A program made the position numbers and the translations under genes. A model generated the notes under the pieces. It made no database searches. It was not told the DNA's origin and was given only the letters and a program-made list of their open reading frames with translations. Below are positions 25,665 through 34,185 of a stretch of DNA of 64,000 nucleotides, piece by piece. Position 1 is the first letter of the stretch, and every line of letters begins with the position of its first letter. Source of the stretch: Rhizorhabdus phycosphaerae (GTDB taxonomy: Bacteria > Pseudomonadota > Alphaproteobacteria > Sphingomonadales > Sphingomonadaceae); the NCBI RefSeq assembly GCF_011044255.1, contig NZ_CP049107.1, forward strand, positions 62,001 through 126,000, in the 5' to 3' direction.

Positions 25665-26105
25665 ATGACCACCACGCTTTCTCCCGAAACCATCGCCATC
25701 GTCAAAGCGACTGCACCCGCGCTTCAGCAGCATGGCGTCGCGATTACGACGCGCATGTACGAGCGGCTGTTCGTCGATCCCGAAGTGAAGGCGCTGTTCG
25801 ATGAGGCGGCACAGGAGTCGGGCGAGCAGCCGAAGCGTCTTGCCGCGGCGATCCTCGCCTATGCGAAGAATGTCGATAATCTGGGTGTGCTCGGCCAGGC
25901 GGTCGAGCGGATGGCTCAGCGTCATGTCGAGACCGGCGTGAAGGCCGAACATTATCCGCTGGTGGCGGCAGCGCTCCTGCCCGCGATCAAGGATGTCCTC
26001 GGCGACGCGGTGGACGACAACATCCTCAGCGCCTGGGGCGAGGCTTATTGGTTCCTGGCGGAAATCCTGACCGGCCGCGAGAAGCAGCTCTATCAGGCAG
26101 CGTGA
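25665..26105 (+). CDS. Single-domain flavohaemoglobin-type globin
   Basis: A 146-residue haem protein aligned with the globin domain of Hmp: B10 tyrosine in TRMYERLF (Y32), E7 glutamine in SGEQPKRL (Q55), proximal histidine H87 in AQRHVETGV and the YAKNVDNL helix. The FAD and NAD reductase domains of Hmp are absent, so it is a stand-alone Vitreoscilla/Campylobacter-type globin. It probably oxidises NO to nitrate with a separate reductase. The start has AAAGGGG 5 bases upstream. A ferredoxin-NADP reductase gene at 41763 is one conceivable but unlinked electron donor. Confidence 0.92.
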   Translation: MTTTLSPETIAIVKATAPALQQHGVAITTRMYERLFVDPEVKALFDEAAQESGEQPKRLAAAILAYAKNVDNLGVLGQAVERMAQRHVETGVKAEHYPLVAAALLPAIKDVLGDAVDDNILSAWGEAYWFLAEILTGREKQLYQAA

Positions 26106-26163
26106 TCGTCGAGTGGCGGATGCCTGCGGGCGTCCGCCTTCTTCCTTGGTGTAGACAAAAGAA

Positions 26164-26204
26164 AAGGGCCGCCCGGATCGCTCCGGACGGCCCTTTTTCT
26201 GTTC
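26164..26204. terminator. Bidirectional intrinsic terminator between globin and rplI
   Basis: AGGGCCGCCCGGA and TCCGGACGGCCCT form a 13-bp stem with one mismatch around TCGC. It is followed by TTTTTCT on the + strand and by CTTTTCTTTT on the minus strand. It therefore closes both the globin transcript and the convergent rpsF-rpsR-rplI transcript. Confidence 0.88.
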
Positions 26205-26214
26205 GGCGAAGCGA

Positions 26215-26817
26215 TCAGGCCTCGGCCGAATCCTCGGCGGGCTGGTCGACCAGGTCGGCAGCGATCTCGCCAGGCTCGGCGTTGGGGTCATAGGCTTCGG
26301 TGAAGCCGGCTTCGTCACGCTCGAACATCGAGGCCATGACGTCGACGCCCTGCGACTGCAGCTCGGCCTCTTCAGGCGAACGGGCAACGTTGACCTTGAC
26401 GATGCGGGAGACTTCCGCGTGCAGCGAGATCTTCACCTCGTGCAGACCGATCGTCTTGATCGGGCGGCTGAGCACGACGCCCGACTTGGCGACCTTGACG
26501 CCGTCCTCGGCGAGCGCCTCGACGATGTCGCGGGCCGAAACCGAACCATAGAGCTGGCCGGTGTTCGATGCCTGACGGATCAGGGTCACCGACTTGTCGT
26601 CGAGCGTCTTCGCCTCGGTTTCCGCATGTTCGCGGCGCTTGGCGTTGTCGGCTTCGATCTGCGCGCGGTTGGCTTCGAAGACCTTCTTGTTCGCTTCGTT
26701 GGCGCGGAGCGCCTTCTTGCGGGGCAGGAGATAGTTGCGCGCGAAGCCCGCCTTCACGGTGACGACGTCACCGATCTGGCCCAGCTTTTCTACGCGCTCG
26801 AGCAGGATCACGTCCAT
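26215..26817 (-). CDS. rplI: 50S ribosomal protein L9
   Basis: A 200-residue L9. The N-terminal 23S-binding domain begins MDVILLERVEKLGQIGDVVTVKAGFARNYLLPRKKAL, the family signature. A long charged helix follows, then the C-terminal domain (TGQLYGSVSARDIVEAL). The acidic tail after about residue 150 (RDEAGFTEAYDPNAEPGEIAADLV) makes it about 50 residues longer than E. coli L9, as in other alphaproteobacteria. It is the last gene of the rpsF-rpsR-rplI operon. Confidence 0.97.
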   Translation of the reverse strand: MDVILLERVEKLGQIGDVVTVKAGFARNYLLPRKKALRANEANKKVFEANRAQIEADNAKRREHAETEAKTLDDKSVTLIRQASNTGQLYGSVSARDIVEALAEDGVKVAKSGVVLSRPIKTIGLHEVKISLHAEVSRIVKVNVARSPEEAELQSQGVDVMASMFERDEAGFTEAYDPNAEPGEIAADLVDQPAEDSAEA

Positions 26818-26832
26818 GTTGGCGGTCCCTTC

Positions 26833-27057
26833 TTACTTGACGATGTAGGGAAGCAGCCCGAGATGACGGGCGCGCTTGATCGCCTTGGCGAGTTCACGCT
26901 GCTTCTTGGCGGACACCGCAGTGATGCGGCTCGGGACGATCTTGCCGCGTTCGGAAACGAAGCCCTGCAGCAGACGAACGTCCTTGTAATCGATCCGGGG
27001 AGCGTCCTTCGCGGAGAAGGGGCAGCTCTTGCGGCGGCGGAAAAATGCGCGTGCCAT
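26833..27057 (-). CDS. rpsR: 30S ribosomal protein S18
   Basis: A 74-residue S18 with the conserved [11 protein letters not shown] opening and [28 protein letters not shown]. It pairs with S6 in the small-subunit platform. It sits between rpsF and rplI with 15-base gaps on each side, the standard operon order. Confidence 0.98.
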   Translation of the reverse strand: MARAFFRRRKSCPFSAKDAPRIDYKDVRLLQGFVSERGKIVPSRITAVSAKKQRELAKAIKRARHLGLLPYIVK

Positions 27058-27072
27058 GGTTTCTATCCCTCC

Positions 27073-27480
27073 TTACGCGACTTCGCGGTCTTCGCGACGC
27101 GGGCGATCGCCGCGCTCGCCACGGCCGCCTTCGCGGTCGCCACGACGGCCTTCACGCTCGCCACGACGCATCATCGCGGACGGGCCCTGCTCGAGCTCGT
27201 CGACGCGGATCGTCATGTAGCGGATCACGTCTTCGTTGATCGCGGTCTGGCGCTCCAACTCGGCGACGACGCCGGCGGGGGCATCGATGTGAAGCATCAC
27301 ATAATGCGCCTTGCGGTTCTTCGCGATGCGATAGGCGAGGCTGCGCAGGCCCCAGGTCTCGGTCTTGGTGACCTTGCCCTGATTGTCCTCGACGATCTTG
27401 GTGGCGGCTTCCGCCAGCGCGTCGACCTGGGCTTGTGCCAGATCCTGACGCGCGAGAAACACATGCTCGTACAGAGCCAT
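27073..27480 (-). CDS. rpsF: 30S ribosomal protein S6
   Basis: A 135-residue S6. [22 protein letters not shown] opens the fold, and [26 protein letters not shown] is the conserved S18-contact region. The C-terminal ~35 residues are an arginine/glutamate/glycine-rich tail (repeats of [19 protein letters not shown]) beyond the usual domain, as in other alphaproteobacteria. The long open frame upstream of ATG 27480 has no S6 homology. GGAAGGAAG lies just before the start. Confidence 0.97.
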   Translation of the reverse strand: MALYEHVFLARQDLAQAQVDALAEAATKIVEDNQGKVTKTETWGLRSLAYRIAKNRKAHYVMLHIDAPAGVVAELERQTAINEDVIRYMTIRVDELEQGPSAMMRRGEREGRRGDREGGRGERGDRPRREDREVA

Positions 27481-27561
27481 GTTCGCGACTTCCTTCCTTT
27501 GGCCGATCGCTGACGCCGTGCCCATCACGAACGCCCCTCCGGCTGTCTTCCAAAAGCAACG

Positions 27562-27587
27562 GGGGCGGAGAGACTGGCTCCCGCCCC
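27562..27587 (-). promoter_or_regulatory. Hairpin in the rpsF leader
   Basis: GGGGCGG (27562-27568) and CCGCCCC (27581-27587) form a perfect 7-bp stem with further AG/CT pairing inside, about 82 bases upstream of rpsF. Leaders of rpsF commonly carry an S6:S18-binding autoregulatory structure. Whether this hairpin is that element was not resolved by eye. Confidence 0.35.
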
Positions 27588-27719
27588 GGTTGGCGCCGCC
27601 TATGAAGGAAATGCCGGAGAAAGGCAAGCGCGCACAAAGGACGCAGGCCGGCGGCGGAACCGGTGTAGCGTCCGCATGTTGAGCGAGTCGCGCATGAGCA
27701 TGGACTATAGGAGGTGCAG

Positions 27720-28412
27720 ATGGCGTCCTTTTCGATCGGCCTGTCGATCGCGGTCGCCGTGGCAGGCGCCGCTCTTGCCGGCCCCGTGCAGGCTGCCGGC
27801 GCGCGTGACTTGCTTGTCGAGGCGGCGTTCCGGACACGCGACAGGGGGGTGGCGCTCGAACGGATCGCCGAGGCGGAGTCGCTTGCGGGCAAGCAGTTGC
27901 TGGCGAAGCCGGGCGACGAGGATGCCCGCCTCACCCGGGCGATGGCCGTTGGCTATCGCGCCAAGCTGACCCGTAGCAGAAGCGATGCGCTGTCCGCGCG
28001 CAAGTCGTTCGAGGCGATAGCCGCCGCCAACCCGCGCGACGCCGAAGCTGTCGCGTCGGTCGGAACCTGGCATCTGGATTCGGTGGTTGATCTGGGCGCG
28101 ATGATGGCCGGCATCGCCATCGGGGCGAAGAAGGCGACCGGCTTCGGCCTGATGGATCGCGCCGTGGCGCTCGGTGGCGGTCGCGCCCTCTATCCGGGGC
28201 TTGCCGCGCTGCTGCGGCTCGCCATCGATCCCGGCGACGCGCGCGGCCGGCAATTGGCCGAAGCCGCCAGTGTCGCTACGGTCAGCGCGCCGCTCGATCG
28301 CATCTTCCGCAATGCGGCCATCGCCATATTGGTGCCGTTGAAGGCCGGAGACGACCGTGCGACCCAGAAGCTTGCGCGCGAACTGCTGCCCTTCGGTCGG
28401 CTTTCGGGCTGA
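27720..28412 (+). CDS. Secreted helical-repeat protein of unknown function
   Basis: A 230-residue protein with a signal peptide ending near GPVQAAGA. The mature part is alanine-rich and helical ([30 protein letters not shown]), reminiscent of a degenerate TPR solenoid. ATG 27720 is chosen because an ideal AGGAGGT lies 5 bases upstream; the GTG at 27714 overlaps that site. The family is not recognised. It lies between the divergent rpsF operon and the fab genes without an evident link to either. Confidence 0.75.
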   Translation: MASFSIGLSIAVAVAGAALAGPVQAAGARDLLVEAAFRTRDRGVALERIAEAESLAGKQLLAKPGDEDARLTRAMAVGYRAKLTRSRSDALSARKSFEAIAAANPRDAEAVASVGTWHLDSVVDLGAMMAGIAIGAKKATGFGLMDRAVALGGGRALYPGLAALLRLAIDPGDARGRQLAEAASVATVSAPLDRIFRNAAIAILVPLKAGDDRATQKLARELLPFGRLSG

Positions 28413-28486
28413 CCGGGCAAGGCTTTGCGCTTGCCACTGCGATAAAGCTTTCCTAGTGGCGGCGGCCTTAGCGAGGAGAGCCGTCC

Positions 28487-29422
28487 ATGCGAGCATTCAT
28501 CTTTCCGGGTCAGGGCAGCCAGGCCGTGGGTATGGGCAAGGCGCTCGCCGATGCCAGCGTCGTCGCGCGTGAGGTCTTCCAGGAGGTCGACGACGCGCTC
28601 AGCCAGAATCTGTTCAAGCTCATGGTCGAAGGGCCGGCCGACGAGCTGACCCTGACCGAAAATGCCCAGCCTGCGATCATGGCCAATGCCATCGCGACGC
28701 TGCGCGTGCTTCAGAAGGAGGGCGGGATCAGCCTGGCCGACAAGGCCGCGTTCGTGGCCGGGCACAGCCTGGGCGAATATAGCGCGCTTTGCGCCGCAGA
28801 GGCGATCGACCTGTCGACCACCGCAAGGCTGCTGAAGCTGCGCGGGCAATCGATGCAGGCGGCCGTGCCCGTTGGCGTCGGCGCCATGGCCGTCTTCCTC
28901 GGCCTCGATTTCGAAGGTGCCAAGGCCGTCGCCGAAGAGGCGGCGCAGGGCGAAGTCTGCCAGGCGGCCAATGACAACAGCAACCGCCAGGTCGTGGTTT
29001 CGGGTCACAAGGATGCCGTCGAGCGTGCGATCGAGATCGCCAAGGCCAAGGGGGCACGCCGCGCGATGCTGCTGCCGGTCTCGGCGCCCTTCCACTGCGC
29101 GCTGATGCAGCCCGCCGCCGATGCCATGGCAGAAGCGCTCGGCAAGACCGCGGTGCAGGCGCCGCTCGTCCCGGTCTTCGCGAATGTCCTGGCCGCGCCG
29201 GTTTCTGATCCGGCGGAGATCGTCCGCCTGCTGGTCGAGCAGGTGACCGGCACGGTCCGCTGGCGCGAGGGCGTCGCCGCCATGGCCGATGCCGGCGTCG
29301 AGCAGTTCGTCGAGTTCGGCGGCAAGGTCGTCGGCCCGATGGTCAAGGACATCACCGACAAGGCCGCAGCGATCAGCGTCGTCACCATGGCGGATATCGA
29401 GGCGCTGGCTGCAAGCCTCTGA
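28487..29422 (+). CDS. fabD: Malonyl-CoA:ACP transacylase FabD
   Basis: A 311-residue enzyme loading malonyl groups onto acyl carrier protein for fatty-acid elongation. It opens with FIFPGQGSQAVGMGKAL. The nucleophile is S94 in AGHSLGEYSAL, and the partner histidine is in PVSAPFHCALM. VVSGHKDAVE and VFANV are also typical. The start has GAGGAG upstream. It heads the fabD-fabG-acpP-fabF run. Confidence 0.97.
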   Translation: MRAFIFPGQGSQAVGMGKALADASVVAREVFQEVDDALSQNLFKLMVEGPADELTLTENAQPAIMANAIATLRVLQKEGGISLADKAAFVAGHSLGEYSALCAAEAIDLSTTARLLKLRGQSMQAAVPVGVGAMAVFLGLDFEGAKAVAEEAAQGEVCQAANDNSNRQVVVSGHKDAVERAIEIAKAKGARRAMLLPVSAPFHCALMQPAADAMAEALGKTAVQAPLVPVFANVLAAPVSDPAEIVRLLVEQVTGTVRWREGVAAMADAGVEQFVEFGGKVVGPMVKDITDKAAAISVVTMADIEALAASL

Positions 29423-29496
29423 CGGGTGCGCGGCTTGCCACCCGCCCTCGGGCGGAGGTAGAGAGCGCGCAACGCGACCGCCACGCTCGGTCATCC

Positions 29497-29510
29497 TGCG
29501 GCATGCCGCA
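29497..29510. promoter_or_regulatory. Perfect palindrome TGCGGCATGCCGCA between fabD and fabG
   Basis: A fully symmetrical 14-base palindrome lies 27 bases before the fabG start. A second symmetric element, CCGCCC-TC-GGGCGG (29442-29455), sits just after fabD. They may be an operator, an internal mRNA end, or chance in GC-rich DNA. Confidence 0.3.
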
Positions 29511-29537
29511 CCAGCTTAAGATAGAAAGGCGATGCAC

Positions 29538-30278
29538 ATGTTCGATCTTTCGGGCCGCACGGCACTTGTTACGGGCGCAAGCGGCGGCATCGGCTCGGCC
29601 ATCGCCAAGGCGCTCGCGGCGCAGGGCGCCCGCGTCGCGCTGTCGGGTACGCGTGAAGAGGCGTTGAACGCCGTCGCGGCCGAGATCGGCGGCGACACGG
29701 TCGTGCTGCCCTGCAACCTCGGCGATGCCGAAGCGGTCGATGGCCTCGTTCCGCGTGCGGTCGAGGCGCTGGGCGGCAAGCTCGACATTCTCGTCAACAA
29801 TGCCGGCGTGACGCGCGACAATCTCGTCATGCGGATGAAGGACGAGGAGTGGGATCAGGTGATCTCGGTCAACCTCGAAGCGGCCTTCCGCCTGATCCGC
29901 GCCGCCGCCAAGCCGATGATGAAGGCGCGCCATGGCCGCGTCATCACGATCACCTCGGTCGTCGGCACCACCGGCAATCCGGGGCAGGCGAACTATGCCG
30001 CGTCGAAGGCCGGCCTGGTCGGCATGTCCAAGGCGCTCGCGCAGGAACTGGCGAGCCGCAATATCACCGTCAACTGCGTGGCGCCCGGCTTCATCGCCTC
30101 CGCGATGACCGATGTGCTGCCCGAAGCGCAGAAAGAGGCGCTGTTGACCAAGATCCCCGCCGGAAAGCTGGGCGAGGGCGGCGACATCGCTGCGGCCGTC
30201 GTCTATCTCGCCAGCCAGGAGGCGTCCTACGTCACCGGCCAGACGCTGCACGTCAATGGCGGGATGGCCATGATCTGA
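29538..30278 (+). CDS. fabG: 3-oxoacyl-ACP reductase FabG
   Basis: A 246-residue short-chain dehydrogenase reducing 3-ketoacyl-ACP with NADPH. The cofactor motif is TGASGGIG, the structural motif is NNAG, and the catalytic residues are S140 (ITITSVVG), Y153 and K157 (YAASK). GQTLHVNGGMAMI closes the fold as in FabG. ATG 29538 lies 8 bases after AGAAAGG; ATG 29532 is too close to that site. Confidence 0.96.
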   Translation: MFDLSGRTALVTGASGGIGSAIAKALAAQGARVALSGTREEALNAVAAEIGGDTVVLPCNLGDAEAVDGLVPRAVEALGGKLDILVNNAGVTRDNLVMRMKDEEWDQVISVNLEAAFRLIRAAAKPMMKARHGRVITITSVVGTTGNPGQANYAASKAGLVGMSKALAQELASRNITVNCVAPGFIASAMTDVLPEAQKEALLTKIPAGKLGEGGDIAAAVVYLASQEASYVTGQTLHVNGGMAMI

Positions 30279-30329
30279 GCCATGAGCTGAAGATAGCGGG
30301 GCCAATTGCGGTCCGGCGTCTTCAATGCA

Positions 30330-30341
30330 TGCTTGCAAGCA
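30330..30341. promoter_or_regulatory. Perfect palindrome TGCTTGCAAGCA before acpP
   Basis: A fully symmetrical 12-base element in the 115-base gap between fabG and acpP, 52 bases before the acpP start. It contains TTGCAA, which could serve as a -35. Highly expressed acpP genes often have their own promoter. Function is unproven. Confidence 0.3.
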
Positions 30342-30393
30342 AAGTCGCCCCCCGTTAGGGCAGGCGACAGAGACCCTAAGGAAGGTTTGGAAT

Positions 30394-30630
30394 ATGAGCG
30401 AGACCGCTGAGCGCGTTAAGAAGATCGTTGTCGAACATCTCGGTGTCGAAGCCGAGAAGGTGACCGAAGAGGCCAGCTTCATCGACGATCTGGGCGCGGA
30501 CAGCCTCGACATCGTCGAGCTGGTCATGGCGTTCGAGGAAGAGTTCAGCGTCGAGATTCCCGACGATGCGGCTGAGAAGATCGCGACCGTCAAGGACGCC
30601 ATCAACTATATCGACAGCCACAAGGGCTGA
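30394..30630 (+). CDS. acpP: Acyl carrier protein
   Basis: A 78-residue acidic four-helix protein that carries growing acyl chains. The 4'-phosphopantetheine attachment serine is S37 in [11 protein letters not shown]. The start is at ATG 30394 with AAGGAAGG upstream; an open upstream extension has no homology. The fabG-acpP-fabF order is the standard fatty-acid cluster. Confidence 0.98.
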   Translation: MSETAERVKKIVVEHLGVEAEKVTEEASFIDDLGADSLDIVELVMAFEEEFSVEIPDDAAEKIATVKDAINYIDSHKG

Positions 30631-30765
30631 TCCACCCGCCCGCCGGCCGAATGATCGTCCGGGGCAGGTGATCGAGCCGAGAGCTTTCGGCGGCTCCCCG
30701 ACCCCGGGCAAACCGATGGGACGGGGGGCCGCTTTGCCGTTCAAGAGGATATGCAGGAGATTGCC

Positions 30766-32031
30766 ATGCGTCGCGTGGTCGTAACCGGTCTGGGCCTTGT
30801 CACGCCGCTGGGCGCGGATGTCGAAACAGCCTGGAGCAACATCATCGCCGGCAAGTCGGGCGCTGCCCGCATCACCCGCTTCGATCCGAGCGATCAGGCG
30901 TGCACGATCGCCTGCGAGGTCAAGCCTGCCGATCATCCCTATGGCTTCGACGCCGGCAAGCGCGTCGACCATAAGGTGCAGCGGCAGGTCGATCCGTTCA
31001 TCGTCTATGGCATCGACGCCGCCGGCCAGGCGCTCGAAGATGCCGGCCTGACCGACATGAGCGAAGAGCTGAGCTACCGCGCCGGTCTGTCGATCGGTTC
31101 GGGAATCGGCGGCCTGCCCGGCATAGAGAGCGAGTCGATCGTTCTCCATGAAAAGGGCCCGCGCCGTGTCAGCCCCCATTTCGTCCATGGTCGCCTGATC
31201 AACCTGATCTCGGGTCAGGTCTCGATCAAATATGGCCTGCGCGGTCCGAACCATGCGGTCGTCACCGCCTGCTCGACCGGTGCCCATGCGATCGGCGACG
31301 CCGCGCGCATGATCGCGATGGACGATGCCGACATCATGGTGGCAGGCGGCGCCGAGGGCGCGATCTGCCCGCTCGGCATCGCCGGCTTCGCCCAGGCGCG
31401 CGCGTTGTCGACCGCCTATAACGACACGCCCGAAAAGGCGTCGCGCCCCTATGACAAGGGCCGCGACGGCTTCGTCATGGGCGAGGGCGCCGGCATCGTC
31501 GTGCTCGAGGAATATGAGCACGCCAAGGCGCGCGGTGCAAAGATCTATGCCGAGGTGATCGGCTATGGGCTGTCGGGCGACGCCTATCACGTCACCGCAC
31601 CGCATCCGGAAGGGTCGGGGGCCTATCGCTCGATGGCGATGGCGCTCAAGAAGTCGGGCCTGACGCCGTCGGACATCGATTATATCAACGCCCACGGCAC
31701 ATCGACCCCGCTCGGCGACGAGCTCGAAGCGGGCGCGGTGCGCCGCCTGTTCGGCGATGCGCTCAAGACCGTGTCGATGAGCTCGACCAAGTCGGCGATC
31801 GGCCATCTGCTGGGCGGTGCCGGCGCGGTCGAATCGATCTTCTGCATCCTCGCGATGCGCGACCAGATCGTGCCGCCGACGCTGAACCTCGAAAATCCGA
31901 GCGACGGCCTCGAGGATTTCGACCTCGTTCCGCTTAAGGCCAAGAAGCGCAAGGTGAAGGCCGTGCTGAACAACAGCTTCGGCTTCGGCGGCACCAACGC
32001 CAGCCTGATCATGCGCGCCATCGAGGACTGA
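30766..32031 (+). CDS. fabF: 3-oxoacyl-ACP synthase II FabF
   Basis: A 421-residue condensing enzyme elongating acyl-ACP with malonyl-ACP. It opens with RRVVVTGLGLVTPLG. The active cysteine is C169 in VVTACSTGAHAIG, and the two histidines are in NAHGTST and SAIGHLLGGAG. NNSFGFGGTNASL closes the fold. ATG 30766 lies 6-7 bases after AGGAGA, preferred to ATG 30751. Confidence 0.97.
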   Translation: MRRVVVTGLGLVTPLGADVETAWSNIIAGKSGAARITRFDPSDQACTIACEVKPADHPYGFDAGKRVDHKVQRQVDPFIVYGIDAAGQALEDAGLTDMSEELSYRAGLSIGSGIGGLPGIESESIVLHEKGPRRVSPHFVHGRLINLISGQVSIKYGLRGPNHAVVTACSTGAHAIGDAARMIAMDDADIMVAGGAEGAICPLGIAGFAQARALSTAYNDTPEKASRPYDKGRDGFVMGEGAGIVVLEEYEHAKARGAKIYAEVIGYGLSGDAYHVTAPHPEGSGAYRSMAMALKKSGLTPSDIDYINAHGTSTPLGDELEAGAVRRLFGDALKTVSMSSTKSAIGHLLGGAGAVESIFCILAMRDQIVPPTLNLENPSDGLEDFDLVPLKAKKRKVKAVLNNSFGFGGTNASLIMRAIED

Positions 32032-32038
32032 TCCGGTC

Positions 32039-33034
32039 GTGGCCCGCCGCCGCAAGCCTTCGATCATCGGCCGGCTGCTCGTGCTGGTCGTGGTCCTGGC
32101 GTTGCTGGCGGGCGGCGCCGCAGCGTGGATCTCGCGTGACTGGTGGGGGCAGGGCCCCCTGACCAGGGAAGCCAGCGTCGTCGTCCGCAAGGGCGATACG
32201 CTGGCGGCTGCGGCCCGCGCTCTGGAAAAGGCGGGCGCGATCCGCTCGACCACCAACTTCCTCCGCTTCGCCCGCCGCTTCGGCTCGGACGAACCGGTCC
32301 GCGCGGGCGAGTTTACCATTCCGGCCGGAGCGAGCGGGCTCCAGATCCTCGACATTCTTCAGCACGGCACCCCCGTGCAGCATCTCGTCACCATCCCCGA
32401 GGGCATGCCCTCGATCCTGGTTCGCGAAAGGCTGCTTGCCGAGCCGCTGTTGACCGGCACCATCGACACGCCCGCTGAGGGCTCGGTGCTGCCCGACAGC
32501 TATGCGTTCGAGGCGGGCGAGCCGCGTGCGGCGGTTCTCGCGCGGATGCAGATGGCGATGCGCAAGGCGATCGACGAAGCCTGGGAAGGCCGCAAGCCGA
32601 CCACGGCGGTCACCAGCAAGCGCGACGCGGTGATCCTCGCCTCGATCGTCGAGAAGGAAACCGGCATTGCCTCCGAACGGCCGATGGTCGCCTCGGTCTA
32701 TTCCAACCGGTTGCGGCAGGGAATGAAGCTGCAGGCCGACCCGACCGTCATCTACCCGATCACCAGGGGCAAACCCCTCGGCCGCCGCATTCGCCAGTCC
32801 GAACTCCGCGCAGTCAACGGCTACAACACCTATGCCTCGGCCGGCCTGCCGGAAGGTCCGATCGCGAACCCGAGCAAGGCCGCGATCGAAGCGGTTCTGG
32901 ACCCGGCCAAGAGCAGCGCGCTCTATTTCGTCGCGGACGGCAAGGGCGGCCACATCTTCGCCAATACGCTGGCCGAGCACAATGCGAACGTGCAGCGCTA
33001 CTACGCGATCCGGAGAGCCCGCGGCGAGATGTGA
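32039..33034 (+). CDS. mltG: Endolytic murein transglycosylase MltG
   Basis: A 331-residue membrane-anchored enzyme that cleaves nascent glycan strands and sets their length. One N-terminal helix (about 11-31) is followed by a LysM-like region (VRKGDTLAAAARALEKAGAI) and the YceG core. The catalytic glutamate lies in LASIVEKETG, with RLRQGMKLQADPTVIYP and NTYASAGLPEGPIANPSKAAI as family blocks. It starts with GTG 7 bases after fabF, so the two are probably cotranscribed. Confidence 0.94.
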   Translation: MARRRKPSIIGRLLVLVVVLALLAGGAAAWISRDWWGQGPLTREASVVVRKGDTLAAAARALEKAGAIRSTTNFLRFARRFGSDEPVRAGEFTIPAGASGLQILDILQHGTPVQHLVTIPEGMPSILVRERLLAEPLLTGTIDTPAEGSVLPDSYAFEAGEPRAAVLARMQMAMRKAIDEAWEGRKPTTAVTSKRDAVILASIVEKETGIASERPMVASVYSNRLRQGMKLQADPTVIYPITRGKPLGRRIRQSELRAVNGYNTYASAGLPEGPIANPSKAAIEAVLDPAKSSALYFVADGKGGHIFANTLAEHNANVQRYYAIRRARGEM

Positions 33035-33092
33035 GTGGAGTAGAGGCGAGGGTGAATCCTCTTCCGCTCTACCTGGCTTATATTTGGCTTAT

Positions 33093-33220
33093 ATTGGGGA
33101 CAGCATACTATTTAGAGCGAACCGCAGTTTGGCTATCGCGGTTCAGTTCTGCTGTGGCGACGCCTCGTTCCTCAACAGCGCGCCGTGAGCTCTGCCCAAA
33201 ATTAGTATGCTGTCCCCATT
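33093..33220. mobile_element. Orphan MITE-like inverted-repeat element
   Basis: About 128 bases bounded by GGGGACAGCATACTA (33096-33110) and its exact complement TAGTATGCTGTCCCC (33203-33217); the match extends to 17 of 18 bases. Inside, GAACCGC (33119-33125) and GCGGTTC (33138-33144) form a second stem. TGTCCCC-ended palindromic units of this kind occur in many proteobacteria near REP-associated Y1 transposases; none is encoded in this window. It lies between convergent mltG and argC, a typical safe site for such insertions. No long ORF runs through it. Confidence 0.65.
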
Positions 33221-33243
33221 TTTCCGTTTTGACGAACACGGGA

Positions 33244-34185
33244 TTACAGCCGCAGACCCGTCGCCTCCGGCAGGCCCAGCGCGATGTTGAGGTTCTGGAC
33301 GGCGGCGCCGGCGGCGCCCTTGCCGAGATTGTCGAGCAGCGCGACCACGCGGGCCTGGCCGGCTTTTTCGTCCGCATAGACATAGACGCCGAGGCGGTCG
33401 GTGCCCGCCGCCTGTTCGATCAACAGCGCTGAGGGGCGATCCTCGTGGACGCGGACGATCTGGCTGCCCTCATAGGCGGCCGCCAGCGTGTCGTGGAGCG
33501 CGGCGCCGCTCGGGCGACCGGGGATGAGGTGCAGGTGGAGTGGTACCTCGACCAGCATGCCGCGATAGGTGCGCGCGACCGAGGGGAAGAAGATCGGCGG
33601 GTGATCGAGCCCGGCATGGCGCTGCATCTCGGGCACATGCTTGTGGCCGAGGCCGAGCGCATAGGCCCGGAAGGCGCTGTCGGTGGCGTCGGCGGACGCC
33701 GCATCCTCGTACATCGCGATCATTGCCTTGCCGCCACCCGAATAGCCAGAGGCGGCGTTGACCGACAGCGGCGTCGAGGCAGGCAGCAGGCCGGCGCGGA
33801 CCAGCGGGCGAACGAGCGCCAGGAAGCCGGTGGGGTAGCAGCCGGGGTTCGAGATGCGCCGTGCCTCGGCGAGCCTCTCCCGTTGGCCCGGGTCGAGCTC
33901 GGCAAAGCCATAGGCCCAGCCCTCGGCGGTGCGGTGCGCGGTCGACGCGTCGATCACGCGGGTATCGGGATTGGAGATGAGCGAGACCGCTTCGCGCGCA
34001 GCATCGTCGGGCAGGCACAGCACGACCGCGTCGGCCCCGTTCAGCGCCTCTGCGCGGGCGGCCGGGTCCTTGCGCCGTTCTTCTGCGATCGTGATGATCT
34101 CGATATCGCTGCGCCCGGCGAGCCGGTCCGCAATTTCGAGCCCGGTGGTGCCGGCGGCACCGTCGATGAAGACCTTCGCGGTCAT
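33244..34185 (-). CDS. argC: N-acetyl-gamma-glutamyl-phosphate reductase ArgC (type 2)
   Basis: A 313-residue NADPH-dependent enzyme reducing N-acetylglutamyl phosphate to the semialdehyde in arginine synthesis. It opens with FIDGAAGTTGLEIADRL. The catalytic cysteine is C116 in SNPGCYPTGFLAL, and GHKHVPEM holds a conserved histidine. Length is the short type-2 form rather than the ~350-residue type 1. Its start overlaps the stop of the upstream NlpC/P60 gene by 4 bases. Confidence 0.95.
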   Translation of the reverse strand: MTAKVFIDGAAGTTGLEIADRLAGRSDIEIITIAEERRKDPAARAEALNGADAVVLCLPDDAAREAVSLISNPDTRVIDASTAHRTAEGWAYGFAELDPGQRERLAEARRISNPGCYPTGFLALVRPLVRAGLLPASTPLSVNAASGYSGGGKAMIAMYEDAASADATDSAFRAYALGLGHKHVPEMQRHAGLDHPPIFFPSVARTYRGMLVEVPLHLHLIPGRPSGAALHDTLAAAYEGSQIVRVHEDRPSALLIEQAAGTDRLGVYVYADEKAGQARVVALLDNLGKGAAGAAVQNLNIALGLPEATGLRL

